Assembly (NCBI GenBank): GCA_902567045.1
Contig: CACFLJ010000004.1
Coordinates: forward strand, 1 to 64,000
Source: an uncultured Pelagibacteraceae bacterium
GTDB lineage: Bacteria; Pseudomonadota; Alphaproteobacteria; Pelagibacterales; Pelagibacteraceae
Direction of reading: 5' to 3'
Length of the DNA: 64,000 nucleotides
Below the pieces are notes generated by a model. The model made no database searches and had not been told where the DNA came from. It worked only from the letters and a program-made list of their open reading frames with translations. This document shows positions 52,976 to 62,891 of this stretch, in pieces. Position 1 is the first letter of the stretch. The number at the start of each line of letters is the position of its first letter. The translations under genes were made by a program, and so were the position numbers.

Positions 52976-53462
52976 AAATCTCTTTTAATGACTTGATTGT
53001 ACTTTTGGTTGTAAATTTTCTTAAATCACCTTTGTGTAAAGCTATTTCTTTAACAAAACGTGATGAAATGATTTGATTTTCAACGTCTGACATAAGAAAA
53101 ATTGTTTCTACTTTATTATTTAATTTTCTATTCATTCCAGCTAATTGAAACTCGTATTCAAAATCTGAAACAGCCCTTAAACCTCTAAGGATTAAGTTTG
53201 ACTTATATTTTTTACATAATTCAGTTGTTAGAGAATTAAATTTTATTACTTGAATTTTATTTTTTGAAAGTTTTAAGTCTCCATACAAAGCTTTTGAAAC
53301 AATTTTTAATCTTTCATCAATTGGAAATAAAAAATTCTTTTCATTACCATCGGATATGCCAACAATTATTTTATCTGCCAATTTAAGGGCTTTTTTAATA
53401 ACATCTATATGGCCGTTTGTTATTGGATCAAATGTTCCGGGATATATAGCTATATTTTTCAT
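52968..53462 (-). CDS. coaD: Phosphopantetheine adenylyltransferase
   Basis: The enzyme makes dephospho-CoA, the penultimate step of coenzyme A synthesis. The 164 residues show the nucleotidyltransferase motif YPGTFDPITNGHIDVI, NLILRGLRAVSDFEYEFQ and QIISSRFVKEIALHKG. It overlaps gyrA by one base (TAATG-type junction). The gyrA-coaD-ppiase-tgt order is common in alphaproteobacteria. Confidence 0.97.
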   Translation of the reverse strand: MKNIAIYPGTFDPITNGHIDVIKKALKLADKIIVGISDGNEKNFLFPIDERLKIVSKALYGDLKLSKNKIQVIKFNSLTTELCKKYKSNLILRGLRAVSDFEYEFQLAGMNRKLNNKVETIFLMSDVENQIISSRFVKEIALHKGDLRKFTTKSTIKSLKEIYA

Positions 53463-56044
53463 TAAACCAAATTATCATCTAATTTAATTGAGGAGACAAC
53501 CTTTTCATCACCAGTTAATTTAATAATTCTTACTCCCTGTGTATTTCTTCCAGCAATTCTTATTTCCTTTACAGCGGTTCTTATAACTCTACCTTTATTT
53601 GTTGAAATTAATATTTGATCACCTTCAAACACAGGGAAAGATGATGAAACATTACCGTTTCTTGGAGAATTCACAATACCGATTATCCCCTTACCTCCTC
53701 GATTTGTAACTCTAAAATCATAATGAGATGTTCTTTTGCCATAACCATTTTCTGTGATTGATAAAATAAATTTTTCTTTAGCCTTAACCTCGGATTTTTC
53801 ATCTTTAGTTTTACTTTTGTTTTTTTTAATATCGTCTTTATCAATTATAGATAATGAAACAATTGTATCTTTTTCTGAAAGATTAATACCTCTTATACCT
53901 TTAGAAGATCTTCCCTTGAAAACTCTTAGTTTTTTAGATTCAAACCTAATACATTTACCAAATTTAGTATTTAGCATTATATCTTGCTCGTCTGTGCATA
54001 TTTTTACACCGATAATTTTATCATCAGAGTCTAATTTCATTGCAATTTTACCAGATGCATTAATAGATGAAAAATCCTCTAAATTATTCTTTCTTATTTT
54101 CCCCTTGCTAGTTGCAAATATTATATGCATATTTTTTTTATCAACATCTTCGTCTGGAAAAGGCATAATCGAACTTATAGACTGATGGTTTTTTAAGGGT
54201 AAAATATTAAAGAGTGATTTACCTTTAGATGAAGCGGATCCTTCGGGTATTTTCCAAGCTTTGACTTTATAAGCTAAACCCTCTGTAGAAAAAAATAATA
54301 ATGATGTATGCGTATCTACAGATAATGTTTGAACAACTGAGTCTTCTTCTCTTGTTTTAATTCCTGTTTTTCCTTTTCCACCTCTTTTTTGCTGTTTCAC
54401 TCCACTTAGGGCTCCTCTTTTAATATATCCCTGAAGTGTTATTGTAATTATTACTGACTCTTTTTGAATTGTTTCTTCGATATCATAATTTAAGACAGCA
54501 TCTATAATTTTTGTTCTTCTAGGCACTGAAAATTTATCTTTAATTGTCTGAAGATCGTTGCTTATTACTCTTAACAATTCATTTTTAGAATTTATAATCT
54601 TTTTATATTTAGAAATCTCTTCAGCTAATTTTTTGATTTCTATTTCTATTTCGTTAATTCCGATAGCAGTTAATTTTTGAAGTCTTAGTTCCAATATTGA
54701 TATAACTTGATCTTTGGATAAAACATACTTTCCTTTGTAATTTTTACTATCAACCAATTTAATAAGTTTTGATGCTTGGTTTATTTTCCAAGTTGTTTTT
54801 AAAAGTGAATTTTTTGCTTCTTCAGGATTTTTTGAGGATCTGATAATTTTAATAACTTTATCGATATTTTCAACGCTGACAGACAATCCTAATAAAATAT
54901 GAACTCTCTCCTCTGCTTTTTTAAGATCAAATTTAGTTCTTTTTATAACTACATCTTCTCTAAATTTTAAAAAACTTTCTAAAAAATCTTTGAGATTGCA
55001 GGTCTTAGGCTTTTGATCAACAATTGCTAATGAATTAAAGCCAAAGGATGACTCTATTGAGGTATACTTATATAATTGTCTCTTAACAGTTTCTGGTTCA
55101 ACATTTCTTCTAAGATCGATTGATACTCTTATGCCTTCGCTATTAGACTCATCTCTAATATCACTTATACCCTCAATTTTTTTATCTCTTACTAGTTCTG
55201 CAATTCTCTCGTTTAAATTGGATTTGTTAATTTGGTAAGGTATTGATGAGACTACAAGTCTATCTTTTCCATTTTTTAGATTTTCAACAGAGATTTCCCC
55301 TCTTATTTTAAAAGAGCCTCTTCCAGTTTTATAGCCTTGTTTAATTATATCCTTACCAATAATTAATCCTCCTGTTGGAAAATCTGGGCCTGGGATATGT
55401 TTCATTAATTCATTAATTTTAATATCTTTATTTTTAATTAAAGCTAAAGTTCCATCAACAACCTCACCTAAATTGTGGGGTGGTATGCTTGTTGCCATTC
55501 CTACAGCAATTCCTCCAGCACCATTAACAAGAAGATTTGGATATTGAGCAGGCAATACAACTGGTTCTTGCTCTGTTTCATCATAATTACTCTTGAATGA
55601 AACAGTATTTTTTTCTATGTCATCAATTAAAAATTGTGAAACCTTAGCAAGTTTAGTTTCAGTATACCTCATTGCTGCTGGTGGATCTCCATCGATAGAT
55701 CCAAAATTACCTTGGCCATCAACTAATGGTAAGCTCATTGAAAATTCTTGAACCATTCTAACTAGAGCATCATAAACTGCTTGATCTCCATGTGGATGAT
55801 ATTTACCAATTACATCTCCAACAATTCTTGCTGATTTTCTAAATTGCTTTGACCAATCAAATCCGCCTTTGTGCATGGCATAAATAATCCTTCTATGAAC
55901 CGGTTTTAATCCATCTCTGATATCAGGTAGTGCCCTACTTACTATAACACTCATAGCGTAAGATAGGTATGACGAACTCATCTCATCATACATAGAGATT
56001 GGTTTAATATTATTATTTATTTTTGGAATTTCGTTTTTTTCCAT
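53462..56044 (-). CDS. gyrA: DNA gyrase subunit A
   Basis: GyrA is the strand-breaking subunit of gyrase. The 860 residues include [18 protein letters not shown], the quinolone-site region [22 protein letters not shown] and the catalytic Tyr in AMRYTETKL. The C-terminal beta-pinwheel has a GyrA box-like [11 protein letters not shown] needed for DNA wrapping. In the quinolone region the usual Ser/Asp pair is represented by Asp-Gln-Ala-Val-Tyr-Asp. It lies five bases from ssb. Confidence 0.98.
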   Translation of the reverse strand: MEKNEIPKINNNIKPISMYDEMSSSYLSYAMSVIVSRALPDIRDGLKPVHRRIIYAMHKGGFDWSKQFRKSARIVGDVIGKYHPHGDQAVYDALVRMVQEFSMSLPLVDGQGNFGSIDGDPPAAMRYTETKLAKVSQFLIDDIEKNTVSFKSNYDETEQEPVVLPAQYPNLLVNGAGGIAVGMATSIPPHNLGEVVDGTLALIKNKDIKINELMKHIPGPDFPTGGLIIGKDIIKQGYKTGRGSFKIRGEISVENLKNGKDRLVVSSIPYQINKSNLNERIAELVRDKKIEGISDIRDESNSEGIRVSIDLRRNVEPETVKRQLYKYTSIESSFGFNSLAIVDQKPKTCNLKDFLESFLKFREDVVIKRTKFDLKKAEERVHILLGLSVSVENIDKVIKIIRSSKNPEEAKNSLLKTTWKINQASKLIKLVDSKNYKGKYVLSKDQVISILELRLQKLTAIGINEIEIEIKKLAEEISKYKKIINSKNELLRVISNDLQTIKDKFSVPRRTKIIDAVLNYDIEETIQKESVIITITLQGYIKRGALSGVKQQKRGGKGKTGIKTREEDSVVQTLSVDTHTSLLFFSTEGLAYKVKAWKIPEGSASSKGKSLFNILPLKNHQSISSIMPFPDEDVDKKNMHIIFATSKGKIRKNNLEDFSSINASGKIAMKLDSDDKIIGVKICTDEQDIMLNTKFGKCIRFESKKLRVFKGRSSKGIRGINLSEKDTIVSLSIIDKDDIKKNKSKTKDEKSEVKAKEKFILSITENGYGKRTSHYDFRVTNRGGKGIIGIVNSPRNGNVSSSFPVFEGDQILISTNKGRVIRTAVKEIRIAGRNTQGVRIIKLTGDEKVVSSIKLDDNLV

Positions 56045-56049
56045 GTTAA

Positions 56050-56499
56050 CTAAAATGGAATATCGTCGTCTAAACCACTTTGATCTGGTGCAGGAGCATC
56101 ATCAAAATTTTGCTTATTATCTTGTGATGCAATATTATTTTGATTACCACCTCCAAGCATTGTTAATGATGAGTTGTAACCTTGAATTAAAATTTCAGTT
56201 GAGTATTTATCTTGACCGCTTTGTTCATCTTTCCATTTTCTTGTTGAAAGTTGCCCTTCAACGTATACTTGTGCACCTTTTTTTAAATATTGCTGAACTA
56301 CATTTACTAAACCTTCATTGAAAACTACTATTCTATGCCATTCGGTCTTCTCTTTTTTTTCACCTGTATTTTTATCTTTCCAGGATTGGCTAGTAGCAAG
56401 GCTTAGTCTAGCAACACTTTTTCCGTTTACCATTTGCTTAACTTCTGGGTCTGCGCCCAAACGACCAATTAATAACACTTTATTTAAACTTCCAGCCAT
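56050..56499 (-). CDS. ssb: Single-stranded DNA-binding protein
   Basis: A 149-residue SSB. The OB-fold covers about residues 1-110, with [16 protein letters not shown] and [23 protein letters not shown] short Asn/Gln/Asp-rich linker ends in the partner-binding tip DDDIPF. It is divergent from uvrA. I see no alphaproteobacterial GTTC-N7-GTTC LexA box in the 81-base intergenic stretch, so SOS control is not supported. Confidence 0.97.
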   Translation of the reverse strand: MAGSLNKVLLIGRLGADPEVKQMVNGKSVARLSLATSQSWKDKNTGEKKEKTEWHRIVVFNEGLVNVVQQYLKKGAQVYVEGQLSTRKWKDEQSGQDKYSTEILIQGYNSSLTMLGGGNQNNIASQDNKQNFDDAPAPDQSGLDDDIPF

Positions 56500-56580
56500 A
56501 ATAATTTAATATTTAAGAATGTTTATTATATCACTTATTAACTTGAATATTAATTTTATTAAACTAAAGCAACAAAAAAT

Positions 56581-59457
56581 ATGCTTAAAAAGATAGTTAT
56601 TAAGGGTGCAAAAGAGCACAATTTAAAGAATATTACGCTAGAGATTCCAAAAGAAAAATTTGTTGTAATCACTGGGCTATCTGGGTCAGGAAAATCATCT
56701 TTAGCTTTTGATACTGTATACGCTGAAGGACAGAGACGATATGTTGAAAGCTTATCAGCTTATGCAAGGCAGTTTCTGGATAAGATGAAAAAACCAAATG
56801 TTGATTTAATTGAAGGATTAAGTCCAGCAATCTCAATTGAACAGAAAAATACATCAAAAAATCCAAGATCTACAGTTGCAACTGTAACAGAAATTTATGA
56901 TTACATGAGGGTTCTTTATGCAAGAGCCGGCATTCCCTATTCGCCATTTACTGGATTGCCAATCACTTCTCAAACTATAAGTCAAATTGTTGATAAAATT
57001 AAAACACTCCCAAAAAAATCAACGATTTTTTTATATGCGCCAGTTGTGAGGGGAAGAAAAGGAGAATATAGAAAAGATATTCTTAGCTATAAAAAGAGAG
57101 GATTTAGAAAAATTAAAGTTGATAATAAACTTTATGATATCGATGAAGTCCCAGAGTTAAATAAAAAATTAAAACATGATATAGCAGTTCTAGTTGATAG
57201 AATTGTTTTAAATGCTTCATTAGGAAATAGATTGGCTGAAAGTGTTGAAACTGCAGTTAATCTAGCAAATGGACTAATGTTTGTAGAATATGAAGATGAA
57301 ACTCTTCCAAAAAAATTTAGAAAAACTGAAAATTTAATCTTTTCAACTAAGTTTGCTTGTCCTGAAAGTGGTTTTACAATTGAAGAAATAGAACCAAGAC
57401 TTTTTTCTTTTAATAGTCCATATGGTGCTTGTGAAGAGTGCGAAGGTATAGGTGTTAAATTAAATGTAGATCCAAAATTAGTTGTGCCCGATGAAAAAAA
57501 AACAATAGCAGATGGAGCTATTGAACCTTGGTCAAAATCATCTTCTTTATATTATGCACAAACTTTAGCTTCTATAGCAAAACATTATGGTTTTTCATTA
57601 AATGATAGATGGTTAAAACTTTCAAAAAAAATTAAAGATGTAATATTGTTCGGATCTGATGAAGAAGAAATCAAATTTTCATATGATGATGGATATGAAA
57701 AATATTCACATAAAAAAACATTCGAAGGAGTGGTAAATAATTTAGAGAGAAGATTTTTAGAAACTGATAGTGATTGGAAAAGAGAAGAAATATCTCAGTA
57801 CCAATCAGATACAAAATGCGAAAGATGTAACGGTCACAGATTAAAAGATGAAGCGCTTTGTGTTAAAATTAATGACCTTAATATAAGTGAAGTAACTGAA
57901 AAATCTATATTTGATGCAAAAGAATGGTTTAGATCACTAGAGACAAAATTAGATAAGCGTCAACTTAAGATAGCACAGCACATTTTAAAAGAAATTAATG
58001 AAAGACTTAATTTTCTGTTAAACGTCGGTCTTGATTACTTAACTTTATCAAGAGAGTCTGGAACTTTATCAGGTGGTGAAGCACAAAGAATAAGACTTGC
58101 TTCTCAAATAGGTTCGGGATTGACGGGAGTGTTATATGTGCTTGATGAACCATCTATTGGTTTACATCAAAAAGATAACGTAAAATTAATAAATGCATTA
58201 AAAAGACTTAGAGACTTAGGTAATACAGTCATTGTTGTAGAACATGATACTGAGACAATGGAAAATGCAGATCACATAATCGATCTTGGCCCTGAAGCAG
58301 GAAATAAAGGAGGTGAAGTAATTGCGCAAGGTTCATATAAAGACATATTAAATAATAACGATAGTATCACAGGAAGATACTTGTCAAACAAAAGCTACAT
58401 CTCAATACCAAGAACTAGAAGATTAGCAAAAAATGGAAGATTTTTAGAAATTAATGGAGCAACTGGAAATAATTTAAACAACGTAAATCTTAAAATTCCA
58501 CTTGGAAGTTTTACTTGTGTAACTGGTGTTTCTGGAAGCGGTAAGTCAACATTAATACTTCAAACTCTTTATAACGCTTTAAACCTTACGCTTAACAATA
58601 ATAAATCAAGAAAAATTCCAAAACCATTTAGAGGTTTTAAAGGCATTGAATTGGTAGATAAAATTATAGACATAGATCAATCACCTATTGGTAGAACTCC
58701 TAGGTCTAACCCAGCAACTTATACAGGTGCATTCGGTCCAATAAGAGACTGGTTTACGAATTTACCAGAGTCTAAAAGTAGAGGTTATAAGCCAGGAAGA
58801 TTTTCATTTAATGTTAAAGGTGGAAGATGCGAAGCTTGTGAAGGTGATGGGGTAATAACATATGAAATGCATTTTTTACCTGATGTTTATATAACTTGTG
58901 ATGAATGCAAAGGAACTAGATATAATAGAGAAACGTTAGAAATTAAATTTAAAGATAAGAGCATTGCAGATGTTTTAAATATGACCGTTGACGAAGGTTG
59001 TGAATATTTTGAAAACATATCTAATATAAAAACAAAATTGCTTACACTTAAGAAAGTTGGATTAGGGTATATAAAAATTGGTCAACAAGCTACTACACTA
59101 TCAGGTGGTGAAGCTCAAAGAATAAAATTAGCAAAAGAATTATCTAAAAGATCAACAGGAAGAACAATATATATATTGGATGAACCAACAACAGGACTGC
59201 ATCAACACGATATTAAAAAATTATTGGAAATTTTACATACCTTTGTTGCAACTGGAAATACTGTTGTTGTTATAGAACATAATTTAGATGTTATAAAAAC
59301 TGCTGATTATATAGTAGATATGGGTCCAGATGGTGGTGTAAAGGGAGGTAATATAATAGCAGAAGGTAAACCTGAGGAAATTATCAATGTTAAAGATAGC
59401 TATACAGGTAAATTTTTAAAACCGATGTTGGACAATAAGTTCAAAAAAACTGCTTAA
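56581..59457 (+). CDS. uvrA: Excinuclease ABC subunit A
   Basis: UvrA scans DNA for bulky lesions and loads UvrB. The 958 residues carry two ABC ATPase modules: Walker [10 protein letters not shown] and GVSGSGKST, two LSGGEAQRI signatures, and Walker B segments LDEPSIGL and LDEPTTGL. The zinc modules have [16 protein letters not shown] and CEACEGDG...CDECKGTR. In the first, the upstream pair is CPES, so one Cys is replaced by Ser, as is usual in alphaproteobacteria. The ATG is at 56581. Confidence 0.98.
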   Translation: MLKKIVIKGAKEHNLKNITLEIPKEKFVVITGLSGSGKSSLAFDTVYAEGQRRYVESLSAYARQFLDKMKKPNVDLIEGLSPAISIEQKNTSKNPRSTVATVTEIYDYMRVLYARAGIPYSPFTGLPITSQTISQIVDKIKTLPKKSTIFLYAPVVRGRKGEYRKDILSYKKRGFRKIKVDNKLYDIDEVPELNKKLKHDIAVLVDRIVLNASLGNRLAESVETAVNLANGLMFVEYEDETLPKKFRKTENLIFSTKFACPESGFTIEEIEPRLFSFNSPYGACEECEGIGVKLNVDPKLVVPDEKKTIADGAIEPWSKSSSLYYAQTLASIAKHYGFSLNDRWLKLSKKIKDVILFGSDEEEIKFSYDDGYEKYSHKKTFEGVVNNLERRFLETDSDWKREEISQYQSDTKCERCNGHRLKDEALCVKINDLNISEVTEKSIFDAKEWFRSLETKLDKRQLKIAQHILKEINERLNFLLNVGLDYLTLSRESGTLSGGEAQRIRLASQIGSGLTGVLYVLDEPSIGLHQKDNVKLINALKRLRDLGNTVIVVEHDTETMENADHIIDLGPEAGNKGGEVIAQGSYKDILNNNDSITGRYLSNKSYISIPRTRRLAKNGRFLEINGATGNNLNNVNLKIPLGSFTCVTGVSGSGKSTLILQTLYNALNLTLNNNKSRKIPKPFRGFKGIELVDKIIDIDQSPIGRTPRSNPATYTGAFGPIRDWFTNLPESKSRGYKPGRFSFNVKGGRCEACEGDGVITYEMHFLPDVYITCDECKGTRYNRETLEIKFKDKSIADVLNMTVDEGCEYFENISNIKTKLLTLKKVGLGYIKIGQQATTLSGGEAQRIKLAKELSKRSTGRTIYILDEPTTGLHQHDIKKLLEILHTFVATGNTVVVIEHNLDVIKTADYIVDMGPDGGVKGGNIIAEGKPEEIINVKDSYTGKFLKPMLDNKFKKTA

Positions 59458-59491
59458 ATTTTAATTAAAAATGTTATAAATTATACAAATT

Positions 59492-60094
59492 ATGACATCG
59501 ATTCTTCAATCATTATCTAAAACTATTCATTACTCTTTAGCATTATCCATTTTGCTATTTTTGGGTTTATACTTTGGAAATGATGGTTTTGATATCGACC
59601 TAGTTTTTTGGAGTTGGTTATTTAGATACATACATGTCATTGTTGCAATAATGTGGATTGGTTTACTCTGGTATTTTAATTTCGTTCAAATACCTAACAT
59701 GGCTAAAATACCTGATGAACAAAAACCTGCAATTGGAAAAGTTATAGCTCCTGCTGCTCTTTTTTGGTTTAGATGGGCAGCTTTAGTTACGGTAATATCA
59801 GGACTGATCTTAGCTTATTTAAATGGTTATGTTCATCAAGCTATGACTTTAGGAATTGGATCAGGTGGTGGTAAAGCTACTGCAATTGGTATTGGTATGT
59901 GGTTAGGAATTATAATGGCATTTAATGTTTGGTTTGTAATATGGCCAAATCAGAAAAAAGCATTAGGCATTATTGAGGTTGAAGCTGATGTTAAAGCTAA
60001 ATCTGCAAAAACTGCGATGCTATTTTCTAGAACAAATACACTTCTATCTTTGCCAATGCTTCTGACGATGGTAATAGCTCAAAACCTATACTAA
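59492..60094 (+). CDS. Membrane protein resembling the N-terminal domain of urate hydroxylase PuuD
   Basis: A 200-residue protein with about five membrane helices. WLFRYIHVIVAIMWIGLLWYFNFVQIPNM and ALFWFRWAALVTVISGLILAY match the membrane domain of PuuD/DUF989 proteins. The C-terminal cytochrome c domain of PuuD (CxxCH) is absent, so urate oxidation is doubtful. The histidine in RYIHV could bind haem. It stands alone between uvrA and secF. Confidence 0.7.
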   Translation: MTSILQSLSKTIHYSLALSILLFLGLYFGNDGFDIDLVFWSWLFRYIHVIVAIMWIGLLWYFNFVQIPNMAKIPDEQKPAIGKVIAPAALFWFRWAALVTVISGLILAYLNGYVHQAMTLGIGSGGGKATAIGIGMWLGIIMAFNVWFVIWPNQKKALGIIEVEADVKAKSAKTAMLFSRTNTLLSLPMLLTMVIAQNLY

Positions 60095-60984
60095 TCTTTT
60101 TCTTCTTTAACTATTGTTCTTTGGCTGACATTCAGTGCAACTAAAATAGGATTTGCAATATATATTGATGAGTAAGTTCCAAAAATAACTCCTAATATCA
60201 TTGCTAAAGAAAAGCCTTTTAGTATTTCGCCACCAAATAAGTATATTGAAAAAAGAGCTAACAGTGTAGTTACAGATGTAATTATTGTTCTAGATAAAGT
60301 TTCATTAATTGAAATATTGGTTAATTCAAAAATTTTAATATCAGAATACTTTCTTAAATTTTCTCTAACCCTATCGAATATAACAACGGTATCGTTCATT
60401 GAATAACCAACAATGGTTAAAACAGCTGCTACTATAGAAAGGTTTATCTCAAGTGAGAAAATAGAAAATATACCTAATGTAATAATAACGTCATGAAATA
60501 TAGCTAAAATAGCTCCTAAGCTAAACTGCCATTCAAATCTTATCCAAATGTATAATAGCATTGCTGCAAGTGATAAAGTTATAGCAATAATTCCTGATTT
60601 TAAGAGTTCTGAGCTTACTTTAGGACCAACATTTTCTACTCTTCTAAAATCGACATCGCCAATAGAGCTTGATAATTTATTTTGAATATTTTTAATAAAT
60701 TCAGGATCATTTGAATTTTGCTTTTCAAACTTAACAATATAATCTGTTTCATTGCCAAATTTTTTGACAGATACATCGCCTAAATTCATTTGATTAAAGC
60801 TATCTCTAATAAGACTAATATTATTCGTTTTATCTGTAGTTCTTAATTCAATTAAAGTACCCCCTTTAAAATCAACACCATAATTTAAACCTTTAAAAAT
60901 TAAAAATACTAATGAAATCACTATTAGAACAAGTGATAATATATTAAATTTTCTGTAAAATTTATTAAAAGAAATATTACTCAT
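60091..60984 (-). CDS. secF: Protein translocase subunit SecF
   Basis: SecF works with SecD to drive late steps of Sec export with the proton gradient. The 297 residues have six membrane helices. The first periplasmic domain opens with NYGVDFKGGTLIELR. The membrane core includes AIFHDVIITLGIFSI, VGYSMNDTVVIFDRVREN and TLSRTIITSVTTLLAL. It lies one base from secD. Confidence 0.97.
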   Translation of the reverse strand: MSNISFNKFYRKFNILSLVLIVISLVFLIFKGLNYGVDFKGGTLIELRTTDKTNNISLIRDSFNQMNLGDVSVKKFGNETDYIVKFEKQNSNDPEFIKNIQNKLSSSIGDVDFRRVENVGPKVSSELLKSGIIAITLSLAAMLLYIWIRFEWQFSLGAILAIFHDVIITLGIFSIFSLEINLSIVAAVLTIVGYSMNDTVVIFDRVRENLRKYSDIKIFELTNISINETLSRTIITSVTTLLALFSIYLFGGEILKGFSLAMILGVIFGTYSSIYIANPILVALNVSQRTIVKEEKD

Positions 60985-60985
60985 T

Positions 60986-62539
60986 TTAAAGTAATTGCTC
61001 CTTATCTTTATTTTTAACTACATATAAAGAGGTTAGTAATCTTGCTATAAAATATACTGAAAACAAAGTAGTTAGAATTCCAACACCTAGAGTTACGGAA
61101 AAACCTTTTACAGGTCCTGATCCCATAAAAAACAAAATGAATGCTGCTATTAATGTTGTAATGTTTGCATCTAAAATAGTTGTTCTTGATTTTGTATATC
61201 CAGCATCAAAAGCTATTATTGGATTTTTTTCATTTTTAGTCTCCTCTTTGATACGTTCAAAAATTAAAACATTAGCATCTACTGCCATTCCAACTGTTAA
61301 AATGATACCTGCAATTCCAGGTAAGGTTAATGTTGCCTCAAATAAAGTTAGAATACCAATTAGTAGAAACAGATTTGAAACAAGAGCTAAATTAGCAATT
61401 AATCCAAATGCTCTGTACTTGTAAATCATAAATAAAATAACTAGCAAGAAACCGATAAATAAAGATAAAATTCCAGCGTCTATTGAGTCTTGACCTAAGT
61501 CTGGTCCAACTGTTCTTTCTTCAATAATATTTAAAGGTGCAGGCAAAGCTCCAGATCGAAGTAGTAAAGCAAGATCTGTAGCAGATTGAAAAGTAAAGTC
61601 ACCTGAGATTTGTCCGGATCCACCAATTATGGGCTCTCTAACTGAAGGAGCGCTAATTATTTTGCCATCTAGCACTATTGCTAATTGTTTGCCAACACCG
61701 GTGCTAGTAGCTTTACCAAACTTTTTAGCACCCACTCTATCTAAACTAAAGGAAACTACTGTTTCATTTGTTTGTGAATTCATTGTTGGCTTTGCATCAA
61801 CTAGGTTATCACCACTTAAAATTATTCTTTTACTAACTATTGCATCTCTGGAACCGTCTTCAAAAGATAATTTTTCTGTTCCAAAAGACTCTTCGTTGTT
61901 TTGTGAAATAAATTGAAATGTGAGATTTGCTGTTTTACCAAGCAAAGATTTAATTCTATTTGGATCATCTAAACCTGGTAATTCAACTAATATTCTATCA
62001 TTACCTCTTTTTAGAATATTTGGTTCATTTGTTCCAACCTCATCAACTCTTCTTCTTACAATTTCAATTGCCTGATCCAGTGAAGAATTTTTTAATAAGA
62101 CTAAACCATATCTAGAGTAATTTAATGAAAAAAGATTTCCATCTTCTAACACATCAAATTCATGGGATTTATAAGTTGGGTAATAAGTATTAACATCACT
62201 TTCTTTGTCATTTAAAATATTTTTAACATTTTCAATTTCGTTATCTGTTGTTTCAAATAAAATTGTATCTCCTTTAAGTGAAAAATTTTTGAGAGTTATT
62301 TTCTTTTCTTTAAAATATCTTTTTAATTCAATTATTTTAGCCTGTACTTTTTGAGTAATTACTGGTCTATTATCTATTTCAAGAAGCAAATAAGATCCAC
62401 CTTGTAGATCTAAACCTAAATTTATATTTTTTGAAAAAAATTTGTCATCAAATTTAACAAAGTTAGAAAAAGCAAAATAAGAAAAAATAACTGTAAAAAC
62501 AATTACTGAAATTATTCGTAATTTAGAAAAGTATAACAC
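60986..62539 (-). CDS. secD: Protein translocase subunit SecD
   Basis: The 517 residues show an N-terminal membrane helix and NLGLDLQGGSYLLLEID. The P1 periplasmic domain has EIVRRRVDEVGTNEPN, followed by the membrane core GIAGIILTVGMAVDANVLIFERIKEE. SecD binds translocating chains on the periplasmic side. It is 12 bases downstream of yajC in the yajC-secD-secF operon. At 517 residues it is shorter than E. coli SecD (615), mainly in the periplasmic domain. Confidence 0.97.
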   Translation of the reverse strand: MLYFSKLRIISVIVFTVIFSYFAFSNFVKFDDKFFSKNINLGLDLQGGSYLLLEIDNRPVITQKVQAKIIELKRYFKEKKITLKNFSLKGDTILFETTDNEIENVKNILNDKESDVNTYYPTYKSHEFDVLEDGNLFSLNYSRYGLVLLKNSSLDQAIEIVRRRVDEVGTNEPNILKRGNDRILVELPGLDDPNRIKSLLGKTANLTFQFISQNNEESFGTEKLSFEDGSRDAIVSKRIILSGDNLVDAKPTMNSQTNETVVSFSLDRVGAKKFGKATSTGVGKQLAIVLDGKIISAPSVREPIIGGSGQISGDFTFQSATDLALLLRSGALPAPLNIIEERTVGPDLGQDSIDAGILSLFIGFLLVILFMIYKYRAFGLIANLALVSNLFLLIGILTLFEATLTLPGIAGIILTVGMAVDANVLIFERIKEETKNEKNPIIAFDAGYTKSRTTILDANITTLIAAFILFFMGSGPVKGFSVTLGVGILTTLFSVYFIARLLTSLYVVKNKDKEQLL

Positions 62540-62551
62540 TTTTTTGTTATG

Positions 62552-62836
62552 CTATTTTTTTGGTTCTGTAGAGCTTACTAAACCTTGAATTCCGGTTGCT
62601 CTGACAACTTCAACGTTCACATTGTCAGAAATTTGAACCTCAACTTTTTCATTATCAATTATTCTTTCAACAGTACCAACTATCCCACCAGAGGTAATAA
62701 CTTTATCTCCTCTTTTAAGAGCTTCAACCATAGCTTTGTGATCTTTCACCTTTTTCTGTTGAGGTCTAATTAGAAAAAAATAGAAAATAACAAAAATTAA
62801 AATTAAAGGTATAAATTGTCCAATTCCAGCATCCAT
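62552..62836 (-). CDS. yajC: Preprotein translocase subunit YajC
   Basis: A 94-residue single-span protein that accompanies SecDF. The helix reads FIPLILIFVIFYFFLIRPQQKK, followed by the KVKDHKAMVEALKRGDKVITSGGIVGTV domain. It leads the yajC-secD-secF run and starts 55 bases downstream of the serS stop. Confidence 0.96.
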   Translation of the reverse strand: MDAGIGQFIPLILIFVIFYFFLIRPQQKKVKDHKAMVEALKRGDKVITSGGIVGTVERIIDNEKVEVQISDNVNVEVVRATGIQGLVSSTEPKK

Positions 62837-62891
62837 AATGTATTCTATTAAGTTAAGGCTATTTATCCTATCTATTATTTAAACTCAACTC

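Noticed and set aside
56500..56580. LexA (SOS) box between ssb and uvrA
   Set aside because: No GTTC-N7-GTTC or CTG-N10-CAG pattern is visible in the 81-base interval.
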